Positions 34,186 through 42,487 of a DNA stretch of 45,336 nt are shown here, piece after piece (position 1 is the first letter of the stretch; the number at the start of each line of letters is the position of its first letter). The position numbers and the translations under genes are program-made. This DNA is from Bdellovibrio sp. GTDB taxonomy: Bacteria; Bdellovibrionota; Bdellovibrionia; Bdellovibrionales; Bdellovibrionaceae. The stretch lies in NCBI GenBank assembly GCA_014376935.1, contig JACMQO010000043.1:1-45336 (forward strand). The letters are read 5' to 3'. The notes under the pieces are model-generated. The model ran no database searches, was not told where the DNA came from, and saw only the letters and a list, made by a program, of their open reading frames with translations.

Positions 34186-34836
34186 ATGAAATCACTTATT
34201 TTTGCTATGACATTCGCTTCAGCTGTTTTCGCTCAAGCGGCATTATTAACTTTCGAACCAGGTAACTTGCAAATCGAAGGTGTTACTTTAAATAAGACAG
34301 CAACTGTAACGGCACAAGATGGAACTCTGTCGGCGTTAAAAATGGACTTATTGGGTGCGGGTCTTCGTGCAAAAACAGTTTTATTCGTAGCTGCTAAAGT
34401 TTACGTTTTAGAATTATTTGCAGACAACAAAGGCGCATTTACTAGAAACGATAAAGACGCTGTATCTTCAATCGTGAACAATTCAAACTTAGTTGGATTG
34501 AAAATTTCTATGTTAAGAACGGTTGATGCGGCGACTTTAGCAACTTCATTCCGTGAAGCGATTGAAGCTAACGGTTATGTTATCGATGCTGAGCTTACAA
34601 ATTTATTATCGATCGTTGCAAAAGCGGCTGACGGAACAAACGGTAAATCAATCTCTATGTTCATGAAAAAAGATGGAACAAACGTAAATGTGTATTACGA
34701 AGATACAACGGGCGCCGTTAAATCATTCGTAGGATCGCAATCAGTTATGACAAAAATCTTATCAATTTGGTTAGGTAAATCAGCTGATAAAGGTTTAGAA
34801 AAACTAAAAGCGCAATTATTAAACTCAGTTTACTAG
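34186..34836 (+). CDS. Exported chalcone-isomerase-like protein
   Basis: A 216-residue protein with a signal peptide (LIFAMTFASAVFAQA, cleavage near residue 19). The core matches the bacterial chalcone-isomerase-like fold: a leading IEGVTLNKTATV, LLGAGLRAKTVLFVAAKVYV (compare the family 'G.G.R.k....KVYv..LY'), and ISMLRTVDAATLATSFREAI. In bacteria these proteins are not thought to make flavonoids and may bind fatty-acid-like ligands; the role here is unknown. It has a strong TAAGGAG ribosome binding site and a terminator just downstream. The A-ending codons of the gene suggest good expression. Confidence 0.8.
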   Translation: MKSLIFAMTFASAVFAQAALLTFEPGNLQIEGVTLNKTATVTAQDGTLSALKMDLLGAGLRAKTVLFVAAKVYVLELFADNKGAFTRNDKDAVSSIVNNSNLVGLKISMLRTVDAATLATSFREAIEANGYVIDAELTNLLSIVAKAADGTNGKSISMFMKKDGTNVNVYYEDTTGAVKSFVGSQSVMTKILSIWLGKSADKGLEKLKAQLLNSVY

Positions 34837-34858
34837 TTTTTGGCTTGTCTCATTCACA

Positions 34859-34892
34859 AAAGCTTTCTGTAAAAACAGAAGGCTTTTTTTTT
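34859..34892 (+). terminator. Rho-independent terminator after the chalcone-isomerase-like gene
   Basis: AAAGCTTTCTGT and ACAGAAGGCTTT (34859-34870, 34875-34886) pair over 12 bases with one T-G wobble and an AAAA loop, and run into a T tract ending at 34892. The following gene's AAGGAG starts at the next base. Confidence 0.92.
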
Positions 34893-34903
34893 AAGGAGTT
34901 CTT

Positions 34904-35800
34904 ATGAATAAATTTATGAATTTAATGATCTTAGTTGTAGCCGCGTTCGCTTTTTCTTCATGTTCAAAGATCGATAGCGTCATGGATAAGGCGGAAACGA
35001 TTCCAGGAAAAATGGATAGCCTAAATACCAATATGGATGAATTGAAGCGTTTAACCATCGTTGGCGAAATGAAAAAAGAATTAGAAGACACGAAGAACTA
35101 CAAAGTTCTAGCGCCAGTGCCTTTTGATTTAAATGCAGCCGCTAAAAAAGCCGCAGAAAATTTCACAATCGATGAAGTTGTTCCGTGGATTTATAACTTA
35201 TTGCAAAAAATTAACGAAGCTAAGTTTGAAGATAACTTCGGACGTGCGATCAATCCGAATGATCCTCAAGCAGTTGAATTTGAACAAAATAAATTAGGAA
35301 CAATGTCGGCCATTTCAGCCGTTTGTGGATTTTTACCAGAGTCGATGATTAACCAAATGTTAGTCGCAATTGATAATGGTGATGAAGATGCCGCGACAAT
35401 GGTTTCTATGTTTGCGATGCGCGCTTATTTTATTAATAACGTATTGATGAAAGAAAAGTATGCTCCGTCAAAATTGACTTCGATTGGCGCCGTCGAAAAA
35501 GCTATTTTCTACAACAAGCAAGTTGAAAACCTATTACGTCTTCCGTACGCGGATAAAATTAACGTCACGGTGAATGGTTTCGAATTAAATACCGATTTTA
35601 ATGCGGGTATGTCATATGGTTTAGATTTTAATGCGGCTAAAGTAAACTGGAGTGCGATTTCAAACGGCATGGAAAGCTATTTAAAAGTAAATCAATACTC
35701 GACAGATCCAAATCAAGTGAAAAATCAGTTAGCTCGCCAAACAGCCGCTCTTGCTGAAATTCAGCAAGGTCAAGCCGCTTGGGCCAACGTTAAACCGTAA
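34904..35800 (+). CDS. Putative lipoprotein
   Basis: A 298-residue protein with a lipoprotein-type signal (LVVAAFAFSSC, Cys at residue 20; Phe at -3 is a weaker lipobox). The mature part begins with a coiled-coil-prone stretch (KIDSVMDKAETIPGKMDSLN) and continues as mostly helical sequence with many Asn, Asp and Ala. I recognise no family. The AAGGAG ribosome binding site lies directly after the T tract of the preceding terminator, so translation here depends on read-through or a promoter inside that region. Confidence 0.7.
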   Translation: MNKFMNLMILVVAAFAFSSCSKIDSVMDKAETIPGKMDSLNTNMDELKRLTIVGEMKKELEDTKNYKVLAPVPFDLNAAAKKAAENFTIDEVVPWIYNLLQKINEAKFEDNFGRAINPNDPQAVEFEQNKLGTMSAISAVCGFLPESMINQMLVAIDNGDEDAATMVSMFAMRAYFINNVLMKEKYAPSKLTSIGAVEKAIFYNKQVENLLRLPYADKINVTVNGFELNTDFNAGMSYGLDFNAAKVNWSAISNGMESYLKVNQYSTDPNQVKNQLARQTAALAEIQQGQAAWANVKP

Positions 35801-35802
35801 GT

Positions 35803-36402
35803 TTAATCTAACTTCACTCCGACACCCAAATTTTTCCAAAAATCTAAAGTTTTGTTTGAAAAATTTGGGTGCAGTTCCATCGGTAAGATTGAACTGTAGC
35901 CAAGGCGATCGTGACAGATCGTTCCCACTAAATCTTCCATTTGATTTTTTTCATCCAAAGTCACAAGCATCATCGCGCTGTCCACGTCGACGTAACATAA
36001 TGATTCAAAGTCAGCTTTGATCTGATCTTTCTTTTCAGGCGTAAAAAAGTTTAAGAACGTATCATACGAGATCGTCATAAATTTTTTCTCGCGAAAAAAT
36101 TTAGAAACTAAAACAGACTCTACAAACATCGGGTCAGTTTTAAAGATCGATTTAATGTCGGTCACCATCGTGCGTAGCAGCTGTGACTTAGCGCTCGCGC
36201 AGTCTTCGCAGATTGTTTCCTGCAAAATGCATCCGTTTGCGATATTACACGTATCTTGGCAAACGGTTTCTCCGTTCAGGCACGTCATGATCAATCGCTT
36301 ATCAAGTTCGTTCGATTGATTGATGGCGATCTGGCTGCGCAGTTGGTAGCTGAAGGCGGGTAAAGATGAAAATACAAAGATTAAAGCAATTAGATGTTTC
36401 AT
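35803..36402 (-). CDS. Exported cysteine-rich protein of unknown function
   Basis: A protein of about 199 residues with a signal peptide (LIALIFVFSSLPAFS, cleavage near residue 18). Six cysteines are packed between about residues 40 and 72 (CLNGETVCQDTCNIANGC, then CEDC), and two more come later (near SLCYVD and GTICHD); disulphides are likely. I start it at the ATG at 36402, which overlaps the upstream stop by four bases (ATGA) with GAGG upstream; the open frame to 36423 is not needed. It is convergent with the lipoprotein gene, only two bases apart. Its 3' end contains a 14-bp inverted repeat. Confidence 0.7.
   Translation of the reverse strand: MKHLIALIFVFSSLPAFSYQLRSQIAINQSNELDKRLIMTCLNGETVCQDTCNIANGCILQETICEDCASAKSQLLRTMVTDIKSIFKTDPMFVESVLVSKFFREKKFMTISYDTFLNFFTPEKKDQIKADFESLCYVDVDSAMMLVTLDEKNQMEDLVGTICHDRLGYSSILPMELHPNFSNKTLDFWKNLGVGVKLD
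35823..35871. repeat. 14-bp perfect inverted repeat inside the end of a coding region
   Basis: CACCCAAATTTTTC (35823-35836) and GAAAAATTTGGGTG (35858-35871) are perfect arms around 21 bases. It lies at the 3' end of the minus-strand gene and just past the stop of the convergent plus-strand lipoprotein, where it could end or slow transcription from either side. Confidence 0.6.
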
Positions 36403-38945
36403 TTTACAACCTCTTTTTGGCATTTTTGAACAAAGCGTGTCGAATACGATAGATAGAAATTACTTCCGTTTCCTGAACATCGAGTTGCTAATTTAATTTC
36501 TTCATTGCAGCCTTTTACTTTGATGTAAGACATATCGTATTCGTCTTGAGTCGACTCCATACTTTTAGTCATTTCAATTTTTTCGACCTCAAGTCCTGAC
36601 TTTTGTTCGAACTCGCGAACAACTAAAGCCTCACACATATTCGATTGGCAGCGTAAACCTTGTGTTAATAGCGGAACGCAGGCTTCGGGAATGCTGTGAT
36701 ATTTTTTGTAAGCATCTGTTAAGTACTGTTGGTTAATATTGTACTGACGTGGATTGATCGTATCGTCATTTTTAACCGTATAATAACGACTTAAACTAGA
36801 AGCTAGGCGTAAGATAAATCTTAGCGGAGCAAATGACTTGTCAGTCACAAAAGTCGCCGCCTGTTGAAAGTTAATCGAACACTGGCCACATAAAGACGAA
36901 TCTCCAGAAGCAGTCTTTTTAAATGAATCAACCTGTCCGGTCGGTGAATCGATGCGATTCGTTTTATTGCTATGGCATGCATTCACAGTTAAACCGCTAA
37001 ACAAGTAGGGCGTTTGGGCGTCGCTATTATCGTTGCCGGCAATTTGTGAAATATTAATACTACATGGAACATTTAAGAATGAACCAAAGTTTAAAGTTAA
37101 ACTTTTACGTACTTGTTTTTGATCAAAGCCCATATCAAATTTAACTTGTCCATTTTCGATCAGCTTATTGATTGATGTCGGTTGACCTTTCGGTAAGTAA
37201 TTAACATCTAAATAGATCGGTAAACTAGTCCATCCAAATAAAAGTGAACTGCCAACATCAGCTAACAATTTTTTACTATTTAAACGGCTGGCTTCCCAAG
37301 GATCATAAAGACCGCAGGCTACTTTTTCGGCCCGCGCGTTAAAGATCGGAGCCGACGCTAAAGATGTTTTAAAGAAAGTTTTAGAGTGAAGTAAAACTTT
37401 ATTTAATGTCACCATGCCTTCGATCACTTTGCGTGTGCAGTCGATCGAGTCTGAACATTGGCCGTTCACGTAATTTAAATTCGTGGGTGTTACTTGCGCC
37501 AGCTGCGGTGTTTGTTCTGTTTCGAAATCAATATAGTCTTTTAAAATTTTGTAACGACTTAAATAGCTTTTGTACCAAGGACGGTAGTTCAGCCAATTTT
37601 CTTTAACGGCGTCTTTCGAAGTTAAACCTTTATCGAATTCGCCACACGAAGTGATCAAAGAAGGTGATAACTTTTCGTACACGCTCATCATTTCTTCGAC
37701 GGTTAGGCCGTATTTTAAAAATTGGTTTAAGCTGGCACCCTGTTGTTTCATAAAATCTAAATCAAATTTAAATATGCTTAAAGGACGTTCTTGACCAATC
37801 AGGCGCGCTTCGACGCACATGTAGTATAGATTTTCTGAATTTGCCTTATCCGCAAAGGCTGTCTTTAAATCAGCCTTTAACTGCGCCACGCCTTTTTTAG
37901 CTAAAATCGAACTAAATAAAACATTTGTTTGGTTTAATTTATCAAGGTTAGCTTGTGTAAAACCTAAATACGATTTTTGAAAGCTTCTGATCCATTCATT
38001 TTCGCCGGCTTTCATCGCCATTTGTTCCTGAACTTTTTGATCGATGTCATCGTTGTTATCGATCACGTTGTCTTTCATTTCTAAAGTGGAACTTGTTAAG
38101 TCTAATTTTTTACGATCTGTTGTAAATAATGAACGAAGTTCGGTCGAGCTTAAAAAGTCTGAGCTGCATTCTGGTCTAGAAATACTTTTACAACCATTTG
38201 ATAGAATCACCATTTGCTCTTCGATCGGGGCCGCTAAGAAGACGGCGCGGTAAGGGCCTTCGGCAGGATCATTCATTTTTACATTACGCCATGCCCAGCT
38301 TAAATAGATTTTAAATGAGGTCCAAAAATCGTAGCCTTTTTGTTCCCATAATTTTTGATTCTTAATTTTTAAGTCGTAGTTAAAAACAGGATAAAAATCG
38401 GCATCGGCTTTAATCGCGTCCACGCCGCATCCTTTGACACGCGTTGATCCGGCGATAAACTGTTTCGCAAGCTCTTCTAATGTGGATTGGTTAATTCCAC
38501 GAATAAATAGGTGAGAGTAGTAGGTATTGATATCATTGACTTGATAGCACGCGATGGAATCGATCGTTTGTAAGCTGGCCTTATTGGTTAGTGCGTTCCA
38601 ATTTCTTTTAATCTCGGACGGAGCGTTCTTATTGATCGGCGCAAGCTCTCCGGAATCTAAACCACGGATGATTTGTTCGGCTAAGGTGTTAATTTTTAAT
38701 TTATAAAGACGATTTCCTTCTTTGATAAAAGAAGTTGGCTCTTGGCCGATTTGGGGGGCCAACTGTTTTAACATCTGAGCGATATCTCTGAATGTTAAAG
38801 CCAAAAAGACCGAGTTCGTCGGCTTTGACATATCAGCAGCACACTGAGGAGCATTGCTAAACTGCAACCAATCCTCTTGCGCAGAAAAAGCTGACGAAGA
38901 GAAAATCAAAGCGAATGTACATAGGGTGTATTTTAGTTTAGTCAT
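36399..38945 (-). CDS. Large exported protein of unknown function
   Basis: A protein of about 848 residues with an N-terminal signal peptide (YTLCTFALIFSSSAFS, cleavage near residue 22). No family is recognised. The mature protein has many cysteines spread along it, including CGQC in the C-terminal third and CQSNMC near the end, suggesting several disulphides. The N-terminal half is helical (FRDIAQMLKQLAPQIG) and the C-terminal third contains strand-like stretches. I start at the ATG at 38945; an open frame to 38963 exists. It overlaps the next minus-strand gene by four bases, so the pair is co-translated. It is divergent from the plus-strand group starting at 39197. Confidence 0.7.
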   Translation of the reverse strand: MTKLKYTLCTFALIFSSSAFSAQEDWLQFSNAPQCAADMSKPTNSVFLALTFRDIAQMLKQLAPQIGQEPTSFIKEGNRLYKLKINTLAEQIIRGLDSGELAPINKNAPSEIKRNWNALTNKASLQTIDSIACYQVNDINTYYSHLFIRGINQSTLEELAKQFIAGSTRVKGCGVDAIKADADFYPVFNYDLKIKNQKLWEQKGYDFWTSFKIYLSWAWRNVKMNDPAEGPYRAVFLAAPIEEQMVILSNGCKSISRPECSSDFLSSTELRSLFTTDRKKLDLTSSTLEMKDNVIDNNDDIDQKVQEQMAMKAGENEWIRSFQKSYLGFTQANLDKLNQTNVLFSSILAKKGVAQLKADLKTAFADKANSENLYYMCVEARLIGQERPLSIFKFDLDFMKQQGASLNQFLKYGLTVEEMMSVYEKLSPSLITSCGEFDKGLTSKDAVKENWLNYRPWYKSYLSRYKILKDYIDFETEQTPQLAQVTPTNLNYVNGQCSDSIDCTRKVIEGMVTLNKVLLHSKTFFKTSLASAPIFNARAEKVACGLYDPWEASRLNSKKLLADVGSSLLFGWTSLPIYLDVNYLPKGQPTSINKLIENGQVKFDMGFDQKQVRKSLTLNFGSFLNVPCSINISQIAGNDNSDAQTPYLFSGLTVNACHSNKTNRIDSPTGQVDSFKKTASGDSSLCGQCSINFQQAATFVTDKSFAPLRFILRLASSLSRYYTVKNDDTINPRQYNINQQYLTDAYKKYHSIPEACVPLLTQGLRCQSNMCEALVVREFEQKSGLEVEKIEMTKSMESTQDEYDMSYIKVKGCNEEIKLATRCSGNGSNFYLSYSTRFVQKCQKEVVK

Positions 38946-39079
38946 ATAAGTATTACACATCAAAATTCACGCCTGTTTTCTGTTTCAGAACAAGGCAGAC
39001 CGCCCATTCAGCGCAAATATAGTGTTGTTAAAGAATTAATAAGATTTGGATACGCAAAACGCTCAAAGGTGTCGAAGTG

Positions 39080-39109
39080 TTAGTCACTAAACGATAATGG
39101 TATTATACT
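39080..39109 (+). promoter_or_regulatory. Putative promoter for the exported-protein group
   Basis: TATACT at 39104-39109, inside the TATTATACT run, has TTAGTC at 39080-39085 with an 18-base spacer. It would drive the gene at 39197 with a leader of about 80 bases. The -35 match is poor; found by eye. Confidence 0.35.
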
Positions 39110-39146
39110 CATCAGATAAGATTTTTTAATATTGTTCACCAGATTT

Positions 39147-39165
39147 GTTCTATTTGTGATAGAAC
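39147..39165. repeat. Inverted repeat in the leader of the 39197 gene
   Basis: GTTCTAT and ATAGAAC (39147-39153, 39159-39165) are perfect 7-bp arms around a five-base loop, about 30 bases before the start codon. A hairpin or operator are both possible. Confidence 0.35.
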
Positions 39166-39196
39166 TGCAAAACCCAAAAAACACAGGAGAATGAAA

Positions 39197-39736
39197 ATGC
39201 TAAAAATTGCTTTAGTGGCCATCGTCATGACATCAAGCTTCGCTTTTGCTCAACAGAAATCTGATCTAGGTGAACTTGAAGTGGGAGCCGATGCTCAAAA
39301 TTCTTCAGCTTACTTAAGTCAAACCGATGCCGAAGTGATTGCCCATATCAATAAAGAAATTGCTCAAAAGTGTGACGACCATGGTTGTACATTTGTTTCT
39401 CGTGTTGATCAGAAAAAAGGTTGGACGATTACGTTCAATGCTGGAAACGGCCAATCAAATAATGCAAGCGGTTCGACATATTACATCGGTTCAGGAACAG
39501 CATCTCAAGGTAATCAAAACTACTACGGTGTTTCAATTTCTTATACGAACATGACTTGTACTTCTGACTTCAAAATTCAAGAAGACGATTTTACAAACAA
39601 CATTGGTCGTGCTTTGCAAGAGCGTGAAAATAACAGCGTTTTAAATATGAAGCCTTTATCAACAGATATGAAGTTCATCCAGTTGATCAAATTAGAAATT
39701 TATAAGCAATTAGCAGCTGGCGGATGTTTACGTTAA
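39197..39736 (+). CDS. Small exported protein of unknown function
   Basis: About 179 residues with a signal peptide (LKIALVAIVMTSSFAFA, cleavage near residue 18). The mature part has four cysteines: two close together (CDDHGC), one in NMTCTSD and one at the end (GGCLR). A Gly/Ser/Asn-rich middle (NGQSNNASGSTYYIGSGT) looks like a beta-turn-rich loop. I recognise no family. Two ATGs compete: the one at 39191 is only one base after AGGAG, while the one at 39197 is seven bases away and is preferred. It is the first of four exported-protein genes on this strand. Confidence 0.7.
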   Translation: MLKIALVAIVMTSSFAFAQQKSDLGELEVGADAQNSSAYLSQTDAEVIAHINKEIAQKCDDHGCTFVSRVDQKKGWTITFNAGNGQSNNASGSTYYIGSGTASQGNQNYYGVSISYTNMTCTSDFKIQEDDFTNNIGRALQERENNSVLNMKPLSTDMKFIQLIKLEIYKQLAAGGCLR

Positions 39737-39747
39737 TTTTAACGTAA
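39728..39747. repeat. 20-bp inverted repeat over the stop codon of the 39197 gene
   Basis: TTACGTTAA and TTAACGTAA are perfect 9-bp arms with a two-base spacer, covering the TAA stop at 39734-39736. It is AT-rich, lacks a T tract and is not a convincing terminator; it may protect the mRNA end. Confidence 0.4.
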
Positions 39748-39817
39748 GCTCCTTTGATTTAAATTTAATAAAACTAAAAACAAAACAACAACAACACACA
39801 CATAAGTAGGAGATTCT

Positions 39818-40873
39818 ATGAAGAACGTTTTCGCGACAGTATCTCGCGCTTTAGCAACTATTGCTATCGTCGTGACTGCAACTCAGGCCGTATCGGCTCT
39901 TGAGTACCGATTCAAATTTAAAGTCACAAGCTCAGGCCCTGACATGTATGCCTGTAATGCGGGAATGCGTACAACGCCGTTAAATTGCGACGTATGTTAT
40001 AAAGAAAACAGCGATGGAACTAAAACTCCAATCGATCGTCCAGGATCTTGCTCTTCAACGGCAACGAACTGTGGATCTCGTATTAAATGTGTAAGCCGTG
40101 GTGTTAACAACGGTGAATCTTACATGAATTATTTAACAGCTGGTAAACGTGGTTGGACTGACCATTCTCAAGCTCAAGGTCCAAGAACAACCATCAATAT
40201 TCGCAGTACTCCAACGACATTCCAACAAGTTGTTGCTGGTAACGTAGCTATGGATACTAAAATTGAAGACTTATTATTTGAATTGGGTAACGAAACTTAC
40301 TCGGCTCAATACTTCGTTGATATTTGTTACCGCGCTCCTCAGCACGAATACCGCGCTAACGGAATCGATGCGAACTACAACATCTTAGCTAACGTTGGTT
40401 CGACTGATTTCTTATCACAAGGTCAAACTAAAGGTGATAGCGACCGTTCTGGTTTACAAATGTTAAACAACGCCGATTTACAACGTTACACTCAACAAGC
40501 TGGCGTTAAAGTTCAGTCTTACGTTGTTTGTGATCTTCAAGGTCAAGGCGTTTTACAAAATGCGACAAACTCTTCTGGCGTTTACAACACATCTGAAAAT
40601 GAAGCTGACTTCGTTATCGGTGCTGACGGTCTTCCAGTAAGTGGTTTAAACGGAAGCTTCTTCAAAGCCTCTGATTTACGTTCTTTAACTGGCGACGCGA
40701 TCGATATGATCAGCACAAGCGTTTCAAACGCTAGATTCTGTAAAGTTCGTTATTTATTCACAGAAACAAAAGGTCTTTCTTGTAATGGTGGAGCTTCGGT
40801 ATTCCGTGATTGGACTCGTAAAGGCGCAGAAATGTGTACATTTACAGTTATTGACGAACCAGCTGCTGAGTAA
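39818..40873 (+). CDS. Exported cysteine-rich protein of unknown function
   Basis: A 351-residue protein with a signal peptide (IAIVVTATQAVSA, cleavage near residue 27). A compact cluster of six cysteines lies at about residues 46-92 (YACNAG, LNCDVC, GSCSST, TNCGS, IKCVSR), and four more follow in the remainder (near DICYRA, VVCDLQ, RFCKVR and LSCNGG, plus EMCTFT). I recognise no family. Codon choice (AAC, CGT, GGT-rich) looks like that of a highly expressed gene. A good TAGGAG ribosome binding site and a CAA-rich leader precede it; a strong terminator follows. Confidence 0.72.
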   Translation: MKNVFATVSRALATIAIVVTATQAVSALEYRFKFKVTSSGPDMYACNAGMRTTPLNCDVCYKENSDGTKTPIDRPGSCSSTATNCGSRIKCVSRGVNNGESYMNYLTAGKRGWTDHSQAQGPRTTINIRSTPTTFQQVVAGNVAMDTKIEDLLFELGNETYSAQYFVDICYRAPQHEYRANGIDANYNILANVGSTDFLSQGQTKGDSDRSGLQMLNNADLQRYTQQAGVKVQSYVVCDLQGQGVLQNATNSSGVYNTSENEADFVIGADGLPVSGLNGSFFKASDLRSLTGDAIDMISTSVSNARFCKVRYLFTETKGLSCNGGASVFRDWTRKGAEMCTFTVIDEPAAE

Positions 40874-40883
40874 TTGTTAAGTC

Positions 40884-40911
40884 AAAAGCCTTAAGTGTTC
40901 TTAAGGCTTTT
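40884..40911 (+). terminator. Rho-independent terminator after the cysteine-rich gene
   Basis: AAAAGCCTTAAG (40884-40895) and CTTAAGGCTTTT (40900-40911) are a perfect 12-bp stem with a TGTT loop, 11 bases after the stop. The next gene starts 32 bases on, so it may be partly leaky. Confidence 0.92.
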
Positions 40912-40942
40912 ACTCCTTAAACAGTCAAACATGAGGTCGATT

Positions 40943-42487
40943 ATGAAATGGTTTTTTACAACATTCGTTCTAACACCATCAGTGATTTTTGCCTGCGACA
41001 TGCAGCGTTCATTAAGTGAAACTCAGTTCACGATCGACCCCTCTACGAACAAAATGAAATTAGAAACACTCAGTGACAACACGAGAATTCAAGTTTCTAA
41101 ATGTACTCCCGATGAAAAATTTCTTTTAATTAATTTTAATTCTATATACTACCAAGATGATACCTCACGTATTGAATCTATTTCCGGTAACCTGATTCAA
41201 AAAGCTTCAAACTGTTCGATTCAATCAGAAACGCCAGCGCAAAAAATCGATGCTACTTTTTTGCAAACACTTGTGCAATCACGGCATAATTTTTTAAGAA
41301 AATGTGTGCGTTTAGCGATTGTTGATCAGACAGGACAAAAAATTACGACACATCCTCAATCGGCTTGTCAGCTTAAGGCGATTACTGCCGATGGTTCGAC
41401 GGTTGAAACAGACGGTGCTGGTTGTTTGATTGCGGTCAATCCCAATTCAAATATTGCGATGGAAGCCCGCTTAAATCCAGATTGTCTACAGTCTTCATTT
41501 TTATCATCAAACCAGATTCAAGCTCAAGACATTGAATCTGTGATTAAATTATGGCCCGTAGGATCTGAAGCCGGTAAGTTATCGGTTCAAAATCCGATCG
41601 GTTCACGTTACATTCGTCACACTATTTTACCAGCAAAAGATTTTATGCCCAGAACGGTTAAAGACGATCAAGATGATCTTCCGTATATCAGCGCGCTTTC
41701 AACGAACATCAGCGCGGGTCAAATCTCGATGTCATCAATGGGTAAAAATAAAGTTGTTATTCAGCCCACATTCTTCGTTGAAAATATCGCCAAAGAATAC
41801 TGTAAAGGCACCGAATGTGCCCGAGTGTCGGGTTACGTGGCCCCGATTGCAGGCCTTTTAACGTTATCAAAAATTAATTCTGTGAACGGCAAGAAAACAC
41901 AGATCGGAGAATGGCCACACGCTTTAAAAGTTCCTGCCAATTGGACGGGAATGGCTGAATTTAAAACTGAAAATAATTTAACAGGAATGTCTATGGGCGC
42001 TTTGACGGCCAATATAACGTTAACTCCTGGTGATGAATTCGTTTTGGAATCTAAATTCTTTGAACCGCGTTCGTATTTAGACGAGCTAAGTCTAACTCAG
42101 AATTTTTTCGACTTAAATAGCTCATTAGACGCCGAAGGTTCTAGCGAAGACGCTTTGCCGACGCTTCCTAAAGTAGGGCAGTTATTGCCATTACCAAAAA
42201 TGCCAACGTTACCTTCGGTGGGCCTTGGGCGGGCTGGTGTATTGGACTTTAGTGATCGTATGAATATGAAAAAAAACTGGTCGCAAAAATATGACCGTGT
42301 TTGTAATTCTCAAAATTTGAATTGCGTAAAGCTAAGCGGCTTCGGAACACCGTTTGTGACCTTAAAAGCAAAATTCAAAATTGGTCCCAATAAAGAAGTC
42401 ATCGCTGAACACGTAACAAAAAGTTCAGCGGCTTTTGAAAGTTACGATCAAGACGTGACATATTTTACGAAAAAGGTTTGTGAATAA
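40943..42487 (+). CDS. Exported protein of unknown function
   Basis: About 514 residues with a hydrophobic N-terminus (FFTTFVLTPSVIFAC) that could be an ordinary signal peptide or, with IFAC, a marginal lipobox. The mature protein has around a dozen cysteines in pairs (for example YCKGTEC and CNSQNLNC) and is predicted to be mostly beta. A Pro-rich segment (LPTLPKVGQLLPLPKMPTLP) sits near residue 410. No family is recognised. The ATG at 40943 is chosen because GAGG precedes it by six bases; the open frame to 40895 is not supported. The stop codon directly abuts the next start (TAAATG). Confidence 0.68.
   Translation: MKWFFTTFVLTPSVIFACDMQRSLSETQFTIDPSTNKMKLETLSDNTRIQVSKCTPDEKFLLINFNSIYYQDDTSRIESISGNLIQKASNCSIQSETPAQKIDATFLQTLVQSRHNFLRKCVRLAIVDQTGQKITTHPQSACQLKAITADGSTVETDGAGCLIAVNPNSNIAMEARLNPDCLQSSFLSSNQIQAQDIESVIKLWPVGSEAGKLSVQNPIGSRYIRHTILPAKDFMPRTVKDDQDDLPYISALSTNISAGQISMSSMGKNKVVIQPTFFVENIAKEYCKGTECARVSGYVAPIAGLLTLSKINSVNGKKTQIGEWPHALKVPANWTGMAEFKTENNLTGMSMGALTANITLTPGDEFVLESKFFEPRSYLDELSLTQNFFDLNSSLDAEGSSEDALPTLPKVGQLLPLPKMPTLPSVGLGRAGVLDFSDRMNMKKNWSQKYDRVCNSQNLNCVKLSGFGTPFVTLKAKFKIGPNKEVIAEHVTKSSAAFESYDQDVTYFTKKVCE

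Noticed and set aside
39769-39803. CAA-rich stretch as a CRISPR or tandem repeat array
   Set aside because: The units are two to three bases long, irregular, and without spacers.
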